Positions 9,319-17,353 of a stretch of DNA of 64,000 nucleotides are shown one piece after another. The notes beneath the pieces are model-generated. The model did not search any database. It was not told the origin of the DNA and saw only the letters and a list, made by a program, of their open reading frames with translations. The first letter of the stretch is position 1, and each line of letters begins with the position of its first letter. Both the position numbers and the translations under genes were made by a program. The stretch comes from JASMTM01 sp046483075 (GTDB taxonomy: Bacteria > Thermotogota > Thermotogae > Petrotogales > Kosmotogaceae), in assembly GCA_046483075.1 (NCBI GenBank), contig JAWODV010000064.1, positions 1 to 64,000 on the forward strand, written 5' to 3'.

Positions 9319-9922
9319 TAAAACCCTCCTCTTCCGATACGGAATCAAAGACAATATCATTTTCTTCTAATATCCCGGCTATATATTCAGAATTCATTTT
9401 TTCAGTTCTAATTATCACCCTTTTCTGTCCTCCTTCATCAGGTGTTGTGATTAATGACAAAATATTTATCTCTTCATCCGCCAGAACATCCACAATTTTT
9501 TTCAGATACCCGGGCCTATCAGGTAACAAAAAGGTAATTCTGACACTTTCAACTGCCATGGACGTTATTTCCATTAACGCTTCAAGTACCTCAAACACTG
9601 TTATAACGCCCTTCAGTTTCAGTTCTTCATTAACAACAGGTACCACAAAATCGTGACTTTCAATCAATAATAAGACTGCGTCCTCAACCAAATCTTTATC
9701 AAAACAATAATAAGTCACATCAGAAGCAACGTCCCCGAGTTTTTGTTCAGGGTCAAACTTCTTCAGATCTTTCTTTTTGATTACACCAGTCAGATAGCCG
9801 TTTCCATCCTTTATTACAACTGTACTCAAATTGAATTCTTCTTTTTCTTTAAATACATCAGCTATCTTCTGCTCCGTTTTAAAAATTGGATAAGCCTTAT
9901 TAATCCACTTTTTCACAATCAT
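9311..9922 (-). CDS. CBS-pair plus ACT domain protein (AcuB-like)
   Basis: A 203-aa protein with two CBS repeats (about residues 8-60 and 65-120) followed by an ACT domain, recognised from FLLPDRPGYLKKIVDVLADEE (residues about 130-150) and its hydrophobic strand ILSLITTP. CBS pairs usually bind adenine nucleotides and ACT domains bind amino acids, so this is likely a ligand-sensing regulator; the target is unknown. It is the first gene of the long minus-strand run and faces the HD-domain gene across an 91-base divergent gap. An ATG at 9922 with GAGGGTG upstream sets the start. Confidence 0.88.
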   Translation of the reverse strand: MIVKKWINKAYPIFKTEQKIADVFKEKEEFNLSTVVIKDGNGYLTGVIKKKDLKKFDPEQKLGDVASDVTYYCFDKDLVEDAVLLLIESHDFVVPVVNEELKLKGVITVFEVLEALMEITSMAVESVRITFLLPDRPGYLKKIVDVLADEEINILSLITTPDEGGQKRVIIRTEKMNSEYIAGILEENDIVFDSVSEEEGFSV

Positions 9923-10013
9923 CTGTTCACCCTCTTTCTAAGTCTCTTTTGTTATAATACAATAATCGATGAATTCAGTTCAACTCCATTAAAAAAATCC
10001 AGGAGGAATTCGT

Positions 10014-11144
10014 ATGGAACAGGGAATAATGAAATTGCTGGAACTCGCTACAAATTTATTTACCATGTTCCGCTGGAACAATACACCTACAATGTTGCGA
10101 ACAAACGAAGCAGAAAATGCCTTCGTATCCGCTCAATTTGCTTTGCTGATGTCAAATCTTGCCCGAAAATCCAAAATGAGAGTCAATGAAAAAGAATTAC
10201 TTGAAAGAATCGTTCTCAAAGAACTCCCAAAATGCGTACTGTCCGACATCTCTGTTGATACAAAAATACTGATAAGGGATTTAGACCCTGAAAAATGGAA
10301 CGCTGTATATAACACTGCTGTTAACGAGGTAGTTGATTATCTACCTGAGACCAAAAAAAATCAGTTCTCCTCCATTATACACAGAGCAAAGGACGATTCG
10401 GTAGAAGGTAAAATCATCTCTGCTTCCGACCTTCTTTCGGCAAGACTCGAGGCAGATTTACATAATAGAATTTTTCCAGAATATTATGGTGTAATTTTAA
10501 AAAGCTTTGACGATAGACTTTCACGATACAATAACTTTCAACCGTATAGAGACCTTGTTAATAGCCAGTGGTTCACTACTTATAAAGAATCACTCATAGT
10601 GTTGATTCGAGCAGTAAGATGGAACAGACTTAATCGTAATGTCAAAACAACGGTTGCCGGTCATTCGTTTTATGTTGCGCTTATCAGTTTTCTTTTTTCA
10701 TATGAAGAAAAATCAAAAAACGTAAAACTGGATGAAATTGAGATAATTAAAAGAGCATTATTGCACGATATTCCAGAGAGCCTGACTGGCGACATTATCA
10801 CACCGACAAAACAAAAAGTCACGGGTTTTGAAGAATTGGTAGAAAGAGTGGAAGAAGTAATGGTTACAGACAAATTACTGAATGATATGCCCGAAGAATT
10901 AATCTCGGAGTTTAAAAACAAAATTCTTAAGCCCTTTGAAGGGATTAACGGAAAACTGGTAAGAGCTGCTGATTTAACTGCTGCAATAGTTGAATGCCTC
11001 ATGGAAATAAAATCCGGTAATAATCAGATGTCCTTCAGGATAGCCTTAAATAATATGCTTGATCAACTGGTTGAATCAGAATTTTCTGCCGTCAAACAAG
11101 TTTCAGACTTCTTTAAACTATCCTTTGAATGGACTGGAAGATAG
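10014..11144 (+). CDS. Tandem HD-domain protein, N-terminal copy degenerate (YfbR-like)
   Basis: Two homologous halves are visible. The C-terminal half has a complete YfbR-type HD site: H217 (AGHSFYV), H251-D252 (LLHDIPES) and D320 (RAADLTAA), which in relatives hydrolyses deoxynucleoside 5-prime monophosphates. The N-terminal half follows the same outline (LKELPKCVLSDISVDTK against LHDIPESLTGDIITPTK; SASDLLSARLEA against RAADLTAAIVEC), but H is replaced by V38 and HD by K69-E70; only D139 survives. So one active and one dead domain are predicted. The ATG follows AGGAGG with 6 bases between. A TATAAT at 9953-9958 may be its -10 element. Confidence 0.85.
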   Translation: MEQGIMKLLELATNLFTMFRWNNTPTMLRTNEAENAFVSAQFALLMSNLARKSKMRVNEKELLERIVLKELPKCVLSDISVDTKILIRDLDPEKWNAVYNTAVNEVVDYLPETKKNQFSSIIHRAKDDSVEGKIISASDLLSARLEADLHNRIFPEYYGVILKSFDDRLSRYNNFQPYRDLVNSQWFTTYKESLIVLIRAVRWNRLNRNVKTTVAGHSFYVALISFLFSYEEKSKNVKLDEIEIIKRALLHDIPESLTGDIITPTKQKVTGFEELVERVEEVMVTDKLLNDMPEELISEFKNKILKPFEGINGKLVRAADLTAAIVECLMEIKSGNNQMSFRIALNNMLDQLVESEFSAVKQVSDFFKLSFEWTGR

Positions 11145-11255
11145 TTTTCAGAATCTATTTGTTCAACTATTCAAGAAGAATATCTGATCCAAAACTATAA
11201 ATTTTCTAAACTTCTCTATGCATGTACTTGAAACAAGTTATAGTACAATAAATTG

Positions 11256-12606
11256 ATGAGCTTAGAAGAAAGAATCACTAAATTAAAAATCGGAAACGAG
11301 GATGGAAAATACATTCTTTACTGGTTGCAGGCTTCGCAAAGAACAGAAGAAAACGATGCTTTAAATTTTGCCATCAAAAAAGCCAACGCTAAAAGAAAAC
11401 CCCTGATCGTTTTTTTCGGAATCTACAGGGATTATCCCCATGCAAACAACAGAAGTTTTAGATTTATGATCGAAGGCTTACAGCAAGTAGCTAACAGTTT
11501 AAACCAACTGGGTGCTAAATTTGTATGTAGCGTTATCTTTCCTCCTTCAGGCGTTGAGAAACTTGCAAAAAAAGCATCTTATGTTGTATTCGATAAAGGG
11601 TACACCAAAATACAAAGAAAATGGAGAGCAGATGTTCTAGAGAAAATTGACAATACTGTTTATGAGGTTGAAGCAGACATCGTCGTACCTATTGAGATAG
11701 CTTCAAGCAAAGAAGAATACAGGGCTTCAACACTGCGAAAAAAGATCTGGAAACATGTACCAACGTTTTTAAAGATAAATGAAAGAGAAAAACTAAAAGA
11801 AAAGATTAATCATGAATCACTGGAAATGGATGCCGTTGATCTATCCGATATAGATGATTTACTTTCAATGTTAGATTTGAATAGCAAAATAAAACCTTCA
11901 AAGAAGTTTCGAGGAGGGACCACCGAAGCAAAAAAAATACTAAAAACCTTCATCAATGATAAACTTTCAAAATATTCAGAACTAAAAAATGATCCTGGTA
12001 GTAGTTATTTGTCAGATATGAGTCCTTATCTTCATTTTGGTCAGATATCGCCGGTTTTTATAGCACGTGAAATCAGGAAACAGGATGTTAGAGGAGCTGG
12101 CGATTACCTTGAAGAACTAATTGTAAGAAGAGAATTGAGCAGAAATTTTACCCATTACAACGATAATTATGACAGCCTGGAAGGACTACCTGACTGGTGT
12201 AAAAAAACGCTGAATGAGCATTCTGATGATAGAAGGGAATATACCTACGATCTCAAAGAACTTGAGAATTATAAAACCCATGATGAATACTGGAATGCTG
12301 CTCAAAAAGGAGCTAGTGATAACGGGAAAAATGCATGGATACATGAGAATGTACTGGGGCAAAAAAGTAATAGAATGGTCTAAAACTCCCCAAAAAGCAT
12401 ATGATAATTTAATATTTCTAAATGACAAATATGAACTCGATGGCAGAGATCCCAACGGTTATACAGGAATCCTCTGGTGTTTTGGGAAACACGATATGCC
12501 CTTTAAGGAAAGAAATATTTTTGGGAAAGTGCGTTATATGAGTAATAGTGGATTGAAAAAGAAATTTGATATGGATAAATATGTGGAAAGAATTTCAAAA
12601 CTTTAA
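11256..12606 (+). pseudogene. phr: Class II CPD photolyase, interrupted by a +1 frameshift near 12309
   Basis: Light-driven repair of cyclobutane pyrimidine dimers with FAD. The first part opens with YILYWLQASQRTEENDAL and contains NNRSFRFMIEGL, both class II signatures; it reads to base 12308 (WNAAQK). From 12310 the next frame continues with ELVITGKMHGYMRMYWGKKV and LNDKYELDGRDPNGYTG, the conserved C-terminal block that binds FAD and DNA. One extra base in AAAAAGG (12304-12310) separates the frames; removing it restores about 449 aa, a normal length. Read straight, the protein ends at 12383 and loses this block. Sequencing error, recent mutation or recoding are all possible. No Shine-Dalgarno is seen before the ATG. 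Confidence 0.85.
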
Positions 12607-12641
12607 AATCTGGTACTAGCGAATTAAATAGTACCGGCTTC

Positions 12642-12662
12642 AAAATGCATAAAGCATTTTTT
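12642..12662 (+). terminator. Intrinsic terminator downstream of the photolyase gene
   Basis: A 7-bp stem AAAATGC/GCATTTT with a 5-base loop, ending in a run of T. A second perfect hairpin (GGTACTA at 12612-12618 with TAGTACC at 12629-12635) lies just before it. Confidence 0.55.
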
Positions 12663-12761
12663 CTGAAAATCTTCTGAAAAAAGTTATATTTTTTATCTTA
12701 AACGGTTCTTTTTCAAAATAATATGTATTCTATAATTATCCCTGGACCACCTACAAAGATA

Positions 12762-13229
12762 CTAGTATATAAGATCACCCAGATCAGCACCATCCACGAA
12801 ATTTTCGTTTATCTTTGAAAGCGCTTCGGCTATATCTGAAGGGGAGTAATTCAATTCGATACCAGATAAAACCTGGTCAGCGATACTAATTATTTCTGCA
12901 ACAGTAAAACCATCCAGTGGTGAAGTCCCAAAAGCTAATACAAGATCCATTAAATTACCTGTAGCAGGAGCAAAATCTTGATCGAAAAGATCAAATCCAA
13001 CATTCAATTTTGCAGCAAGTAGTTGATTTACTAATTCGTTCTTTAAATCTTTGGATTTAGGATTTAAATATGTAGAATTTATGGATGAAGGTTGACCACC
13101 TGATGGCAAATAATCTGTTATTGCTTGAGCAAAAGTTAATATTACAACCTTGCCACTCAGAATAACACCAACAATTATTCCCCCTTTGGGGATCCCATAA
13201 AAGTTATTATCAATTTGATTAAATACCAC
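12762..13229 (-). pseudogene. Remnant of a secreted surface protein, C-terminal region
   Basis: A 155-codon reading frame beginning at a GTG without ribosome-binding site and without signal peptide. Its sequence (QAITDYLPSGGQPSSIN, AAKLNVGFD, DGFTVAEIISIADQVLSG, ALSKINENF) resembles the conserved C-terminal region that I recall from large exported bacterial surface proteins, where the pattern LNVGF, TVAEIL..AN..L and INENF recurs. The expected repeats and signal sequence are absent upstream, and I find no coding continuation in the 200 bases before it. I therefore read it as a decayed fragment, not a functional gene. It is alone on this strand, between the photolyase and the asnA leader. Confidence 0.5.
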
Positions 13230-13399
13230 AAACTCAATTCATCCAAAGAATTAAACAGATAAGCTGTTATTTTTTATATTTTTTTGAGAAAACATATTAT
13301 AACTAGCCTTTTAAAATAAAATGTTGTCCTAAACCTGTCTTTATAAATTCCAAAACAAATATGTGCATAGCAATCATTAGTGATATGAGTTAAAACATT

Positions 13400-13427
13400 T
13401 TGTAAATGAGCGATTTTATGGTACGAT
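13400..13427 (+). promoter_or_regulatory. Promoter of the asparagine attenuator and asnA
   Basis: TTGTAA at 13400-13405 and TACGAT at 13422-13427 with a 16-base spacer. Transcription would begin near 13434, about 22 bases before the leader-peptide ATG. Confidence 0.5.
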
Positions 13428-13455
13428 AAAGAAAATTATTATACGGAGTGTTAAA

Positions 13456-13539
13456 ATGCTTAATTTCAAAAAGTCTCATCACAAATTCAATAATTTCAAT
13501 AATAACGGACCTGGTTTCGTCGGCCCTTTGTTGTTGTAA
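13456..13539 (+). CDS. Asn-rich leader peptide of the asnA attenuator, 27 aa
   Basis: A short ORF with an excellent ribosome-binding site: GGAG at 13445-13448, 7 bases before the ATG. It encodes MLNFKKSHHKF, then NNFNNN, then GPGFVGPLLL. Six of 27 codons are Asn (codons 3, 12, 13, 15, 16 and 17), five of them packed into nucleotides 13489-13506. It ends with TAA 20 bases before an intrinsic terminator, directly upstream of an asparagine synthetase gene. By analogy with the trp and his leaders, ribosome stalling at Asn codons when charged Asn-tRNA is scarce would permit readthrough. The peptide itself probably has no other function. It is too short for normal gene finders. Confidence 0.85.
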   Translation: MLNFKKSHHKFNNFNNNGPGFVGPLLL

Positions 13540-13575
13540 TATAAACATTATTCAAAAGGACCGATGGATGAAACC
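13507..13575 (+). promoter_or_regulatory. Antiterminator and competing helices of the asnA attenuator
   Basis: Segment 2 (13513-13526, GGTTTCGT then CGGCCC) can pair with 13568-13575 (ATGAAACC, one G-U pair) and with 13558-13563 (GGACCG, one mismatch), leaving a 4-base bulge. This would destroy the terminator stem. Segment 1 (GGACC at 13507-13511) copies the GGACC at 13558-13562 and can occupy segment 2 instead. Segment 2 lies in the last leader codons, just after the Asn cluster, as needed for control by ribosome position. Confidence 0.7.
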
Positions 13576-13589
13576 ATCGGTCTTTTTTT
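13559..13589 (+). terminator. Attenuator terminator upstream of asnA
   Basis: A perfect 9-bp stem, GACCGATGG (13559-13567) with CCATCGGTC (13574-13582), a 6-base loop and seven T residues (13583-13589). It lies between the leader stop codon and the asnA ribosome-binding site, so it must be bypassed for asnA to be expressed. Confidence 0.9.
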
Positions 13590-13608
13590 ATAAAAAGGAG
13601 GGATTATT

Positions 13609-14544
13609 ATGCAAGAAACATCAATTAGTTCCGCAATTAAAGCTCATCTCAACAATGTAATAGTAAGAAATGCTGTATTAATTAAATCCAGAATTCTGGA
13701 AGAATCTGCAACGTTCTTAAGAAATAACGGTTTTGTTGAACTACTTCCTACAATTATTTCTCCTATCACGGACCCCTTAAATCATGAAGTATTCAATAAT
13801 TCAATAAATTATTACAATCAAAACTACAAATTAACCCAATCAATGATTTTTCATAAACAACTTGCTGTTACCGTATACGAAAAAATATTTATAATTTCAC
13901 CAAACATAAGACTGGAAACATCAGAAAAATCTGTTTCAGGAAAACATCTATTTGAATTCACCCAGATAGATCTTGAGGTCAGGGACGCCACAAGAGAAGA
14001 CATAATGAAGTTGATGGAGGATCTCTTTGTATATGTGATTAAGGAAATTTGTAATGATTGTTCTGAGGAGCTGAAAAATCTAAACAGTGAAATATCAGTT
14101 CCCAAACAACCCTTCAAAAAAATCCCGTATTTTGATGCACAGGAGCATTACGGGGATGATTTTGAATTGAAATTAAGCGAAGATATTAATGAACCAGTCT
14201 GGTTGATTGATATACCCGTATGGGAAAGAGAGTTTTATGATAAACTGTCCTCCGATGGTGTGACCCTAAAAGATATGGATCTTATATGGCCAAAAGGATA
14301 TGGCGAAGGTTTATCCGGTGGAGAAAGAGAATTTGATTACAATGAAATTATGAAACGGCTAGATGGAAAAGAAAAAGATGTTGAAGAACTGGCCTGGTAT
14401 CTAAAAATCGCTGAAGAAGGAGCACTCTTGTCCTCTGCAGGTTGCGGATTTGGAGTTGAACGATTTACAAGGTATTTATGCAACCTGGAACACGTAAAAT
14501 TCACAAGATTATTTCCCAAAATACCCGGTCTTTTTAGTATTTAG
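13609..14544 (+). CDS. asnA: Asparagine synthetase A, AsnRS-like (archaeal type)
   Basis: A 311-aa protein that is the catalytic core of a class II aminoacyl-tRNA synthetase without the anticodon-binding domain: LFEFTQIDLEVRDA (motif 2 region) and GCGFGVERFTRYL (motif 3 with the ATP-binding Arg). This is the pattern of the archaeal AsnRS-related asparagine synthetase, which amidates aspartate via aspartyl-AMP. A degenerate AspRS/AsnRS paralogue is the alternative, but the Asn-rich attenuator immediately upstream argues for asparagine synthesis. The ATG at 13609 follows AAGGAGGG. It is transcribed alone towards the convergent gene at 14892. Not related to the E. coli AsnA sequence by simple length. 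Confidence 0.88.
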   Translation: MQETSISSAIKAHLNNVIVRNAVLIKSRILEESATFLRNNGFVELLPTIISPITDPLNHEVFNNSINYYNQNYKLTQSMIFHKQLAVTVYEKIFIISPNIRLETSEKSVSGKHLFEFTQIDLEVRDATREDIMKLMEDLFVYVIKEICNDCSEELKNLNSEISVPKQPFKKIPYFDAQEHYGDDFELKLSEDINEPVWLIDIPVWEREFYDKLSSDGVTLKDMDLIWPKGYGEGLSGGEREFDYNEIMKRLDGKEKDVEELAWYLKIAEEGALLSSAGCGFGVERFTRYLCNLEHVKFTRLFPKIPGLFSI

Positions 14545-14577
14545 TAAAGCTTTTATAAGAAGATGTGATATTTAGTT

Positions 14578-14639
14578 AAAAGGCCCTGATGATTTTTACC
14601 CATGTGTTTATTCAACGTCATCGGGGTTTGGTGCCTTTT
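14578..14639. terminator. Compound hairpin between convergent asnA and the 94-aa gene
   Basis: CCTGATGA pairs with TCATCGG (about 14585-14592 with 14618-14624), and the outer arms AAAAGGC (14578-14584) and GCCTTTT (14633-14639) are also complementary. It overlaps the last codons of the minus-strand gene. It could terminate in both directions, but the inner loop is long. Confidence 0.35.
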
Positions 14640-14892
14640 CAACTTCAAAATCATTGTCCATTAATTTCACGATATCTTCATAATCTTGCATGTTCTCAAC
14701 TGGAGCATCTATTACAATATCTCCAACCTTTGCAAATGGTTGCTCTTCAGCTACACTTTTGTCTATAAGCGTAAATACCGTTCCTGATTCTACATCTCTT
14801 ATTTCATACTCCCAGTGAGCTTCATTTACAAGCTCACTTTCTGCTATGTCTACCTGATACACTCCAAGAACCTGTCCGGTTATATACTTCAT
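14608..14892 (-). CDS. Small acidic hypothetical protein, 94 aa
   Basis: I do not recognise it. The sequence begins MKYITGQVLGVYQVDI and has alternating beta-strand-like stretches (WEYEIRDVESGTVFTLIDKS) with a strongly acidic tail ending NPDDVE; no cysteines, no signal peptide, no membrane segment. A GTG at 14901 is in frame but lies inside the AAAGGTG ribosome-binding site; the ATG at 14892 is the better start. It is a single gene facing away from the esterase-like gene and convergent with asnA. Confidence 0.72.
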   Translation of the reverse strand: MKYITGQVLGVYQVDIAESELVNEAHWEYEIRDVESGTVFTLIDKSVAEEQPFAKVGDIVIDAPVENMQDYEDIVKLMDNDFEVEKAPNPDDVE

Positions 14893-15047
14893 TAATTTCA
14901 CACCTTTCTTTTAAAGTACTACTCACTTTAATCATACCATTACAAAACTCTTGTTTTTTTACAAAAACCTGCCTGATTTTTCATTGGCATAACCAAACAT
15001 GAATTTATTACAATAAATAGTATAATTTTTTTAAGGGAGTGTTTTAT

Positions 15048-15719
15048 ATGAGATTAATCAAACAACTATTCAAAACAAGAACCTCTAAAAAAGACCTTGA
15101 ATATCTAATATCTTTTCCAGAGAAGTATAATAGTAATAATAAATGGTTCTGGCCAATGATTTTGTACCTACACGGAACTATGGCAAAGAGTACTAATATA
15201 AATGACTTAAAGCTCAACGGTATACCGAAGATAGTAAATGAAATGGAAGACTTTCCTTTTATTACAGTATCCCCATTGTGCCCCTTTCAAACGATCTGGA
15301 GTGACCTTTATGTTGAGATTAAGGAAATGATTGTTTTTTTAAAAAAGGATTATCGTGTCAACGATATTTATTTAACTGGTTACAATATGGGAGGTCATGG
15401 TGTCTGGATGATAGCTTCTCATTATCCGAAAAAGTTTAGCGCTATAGCTCCTGTATGTAGTGGACCAATAGAAAAAGAGAAAACAAACAGCATTGTAACT
15501 TCTTTACTCGAGGTTCCTGTGCTAGTTTATCATGGTAGAAAAGATAAAATTGTACCACTCCAAGAAGCAATGAAAATTCCTGAAAAAATGAGAGAGAAAG
15601 GTGGAGATATAAACGTAAAACTTTTTGATAACATAGGGCATGACTGCTGTATAAAAGCTTACACAGATCCAGAACTCTACGAATGGTTTATTTCCCACCA
15701 TAAAAGTGAGGGTGGTTGA
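15048..15719 (+). CDS. Esterase-like alpha/beta-hydrolase lacking the nucleophile serine
   Basis: A 223-aa cytosolic protein with the fold of the phospholipase/carboxylesterase and PHB-depolymerase-like hydrolases: ILYLHGTMA (oxyanion strand), the nucleophile elbow IYLTGYNMGGHGVWMIA, the acid D166 (YHGRKDKIVP) and the histidine H198 (IGHDC). In the elbow, relatives have G-x-S-x-G; here the codon is AAT, so Asn113 replaces Ser, one base from AGT. Acid and base are retained. It may be a dead hydrolase, or the base may be wrong. The start is the ATG at 15048 behind GGGAG; a GTG at 15039 overlaps that site. A TATAAT lies at 15021-15026. Confidence 0.82.
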   Translation: MRLIKQLFKTRTSKKDLEYLISFPEKYNSNNKWFWPMILYLHGTMAKSTNINDLKLNGIPKIVNEMEDFPFITVSPLCPFQTIWSDLYVEIKEMIVFLKKDYRVNDIYLTGYNMGGHGVWMIASHYPKKFSAIAPVCSGPIEKEKTNSIVTSLLEVPVLVYHGRKDKIVPLQEAMKIPEKMREKGGDINVKLFDNIGHDCCIKAYTDPELYEWFISHHKSEGG

Positions 15720-15771
15720 ATAGAAATGTCAGTTTCTTACAAATGATTAAAAAATGTCAGGAGGTGGAGCT

Positions 15772-16755
15772 TTGAAAGTAGTCGTATTACATAAATTAAC
15801 AAAAGAGTGGTTAACCAAATTTGAAAAAATTAACGATGAGTTTTCTGAGCACGAGATAATAACGTTTAATAAAGCCAATCCATATGAACATATTGAAGAT
15901 GCTGATATTATTGTAGGCGGGCATATTAAAGATGAAGAGCTGGAAAGAGCGAAAAATCTAAAGGCAATTTTTGTTCCCTGGGCAGGTGTTAATGGCTTAC
16001 CATGGGAAAAGATCAGAAAAAAGAACATAACAGTCAGTAATAATCATGGAAATTCTCGTTTTGTAGCTGAAAGAGCAGTTAGTATGCTTCTTGCTTTGTT
16101 GGGAAAAATTGTCCAGTATCACAATGATCTTGCAAAGGGTATATGGCATGGCTTTTCTGCCGGAGCACCAGAAAGTGATATGTGGGACACTCTTCAAGAT
16201 AAAACGTGCGGTATTATTGGATATGGGAGTATCGGAAAGAACATAGCTCGCTTTATTAAATGCTTTGGTTGTTCAATCATCGCTCATAAAAAACGTTCAT
16301 CTAACAAAAACGATAATCTTGTAGACAGATTTAGTTTTGATCTGTACGAAACGCTTGAATCATCAGATATTGTCTTCATTTCTTTACCGCTAACAAAAGA
16401 AACAATAGGACTTATTGGGAAAAAAGAGTTCGAGTATCTTCATGGGAAATATCTTGTGAATATCAGCAGAGGAAAAATCGTAGAAGAGGAAGCGTTATAT
16501 CAATCGCTGAAGAATAATCAACTGAAAGGGGCCGCTCTTGATGTCTGGTACAGCTATCCAGAAAAGCGTGATAAGCCTGCTTTACCTTCAAAGTATCCTG
16601 TGCATACATTACCCAATGTTGTTCTCTCGCCACACGTTGGAGGATTCACACCAACAAGTCTACAAAGAATGTCCCAGGAATCCTATGAACAACTAAAAGA
16701 ATTTCTAAAAAATGGAACGATAATTGAAAAAGTTGATCCTGACTTAATGTACTGA
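15772..16755 (+). CDS. D-isomer-specific 2-hydroxyacid dehydrogenase
   Basis: NAD(P)-dependent reduction of a 2-oxo acid. A Rossmann motif, GIIGYGSIGKNIARF, sits mid-protein, followed by the catalytic blocks VNISRGKIVEEEAL (Arg), ALDVWYSYPEK (Glu region) and LSPHVGGFT (His). Substrate cannot be inferred; the family includes phosphoglycerate, lactate and glyoxylate/hydroxypyruvate enzymes, and at 327 aa it lacks the extra domain of long SerA proteins. The start is TTG 15772: AGGAGGTG lies 5 bases before it, whereas the in-frame ATG at 15754 precedes that site. It follows the esterase-like gene by 52 bases in the same direction. Confidence 0.9.
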   Translation: MKVVVLHKLTKEWLTKFEKINDEFSEHEIITFNKANPYEHIEDADIIVGGHIKDEELERAKNLKAIFVPWAGVNGLPWEKIRKKNITVSNNHGNSRFVAERAVSMLLALLGKIVQYHNDLAKGIWHGFSAGAPESDMWDTLQDKTCGIIGYGSIGKNIARFIKCFGCSIIAHKKRSSNKNDNLVDRFSFDLYETLESSDIVFISLPLTKETIGLIGKKEFEYLHGKYLVNISRGKIVEEEALYQSLKNNQLKGAALDVWYSYPEKRDKPALPSKYPVHTLPNVVLSPHVGGFTPTSLQRMSQESYEQLKEFLKNGTIIEKVDPDLMY

Positions 16756-16779
16756 TTTTTTTGTTCTCTATAAAGTCCT

Positions 16780-16808
16780 TTGGAACTTATTTTTGGTTTT
16801 GTTATACT
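16780..16808 (+). promoter_or_regulatory. Predicted promoter of the DUF5362-like gene
   Basis: TTGGAA (16780-16785), a 17-base spacer and TATACT (16803-16808), 31 bases before the ATG. Confidence 0.5.
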
Positions 16809-16839
16809 TTATTTAACAATTTTTTGAGGGGGGAAATTC

Positions 16840-17286
16840 ATGGGAATGGAAAAAAATGACAAAAATTTTGATGACGAGAAGAAATTTACTCAGGAGACAA
16901 AGATTACTTATTCAACATTAAAAGGTCTTTCATATTGGGCAGGTTTTCTTGGTATCTGGATACTGATTGGAGCTATACTTGGTTTTATTGGCGCAATACT
17001 TGGTGTAGCAACCGGTGGAATGACAGGACTAGGTGCTGCCATACCCTCAGTGATAGCTTCAATTATTGTCTTTATAATGGGTTATAAACTTAGAACAGCC
17101 AAAAAAGAGATAGAAGAATATATGCTAAGCCAATCCAGCTATAAACTGGAAGGTGGACTTGATAATCTCAGAGCATTTTTTAAAATTCAGGGCATTCTTA
17201 TAATAATCGCTCTTATTTTCGCCATTATAGCAGTAATAGCTGTTCTTGCTAATCCAGGTTATTTTGAAGGATATCCTTATAGATAA
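16840..17286 (+). CDS. Small membrane protein, DUF5362-like
   Basis: A 148-aa protein with a charged, soluble N-terminus (about 25 residues), a first membrane hairpin rich in Gly and Ala (WILIGAILGFIGAILGVA and IPSVIASIIVFIMGYKL), a cytoplasmic amphipathic segment and a last membrane helix (ILIIIALIFAIIAVIAVLA). This organisation resembles proteins called DUF5362; no biochemical role is known to me. A strong GAGGGGGG lies before the ATG. A bidirectional terminator follows directly. Confidence 0.72.
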   Translation: MGMEKNDKNFDDEKKFTQETKITYSTLKGLSYWAGFLGIWILIGAILGFIGAILGVATGGMTGLGAAIPSVIASIIVFIMGYKLRTAKKEIEEYMLSQSSYKLEGGLDNLRAFFKIQGILIIIALIFAIIAVIAVLANPGYFEGYPYR

Positions 17287-17315
17287 TCAAAAAGTTTTCA
17301 CACAGTCTTAAGTTA

Positions 17316-17341
17316 AAAAAACCGCCTTAAAGGCGGTTTTT
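17316..17341. terminator. Bidirectional intrinsic terminator
   Basis: CCGCC (17322-17326) and GGCGG (17332-17336) around TTAAA, flanked by six A on the left and five T on the right. It serves the DUF5362-like gene on the plus strand and the barrel-like gene on the minus strand. Confidence 0.88.
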
Positions 17342-17353
17342 ATTATATAATAT

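Noticed and set aside
13434..13608. T-box riboswitch upstream of asnA
   Set aside because: No T-box consensus or stem I specifier loop fits in this short leader, while the Asn-rich ORF and competing helices explain control.
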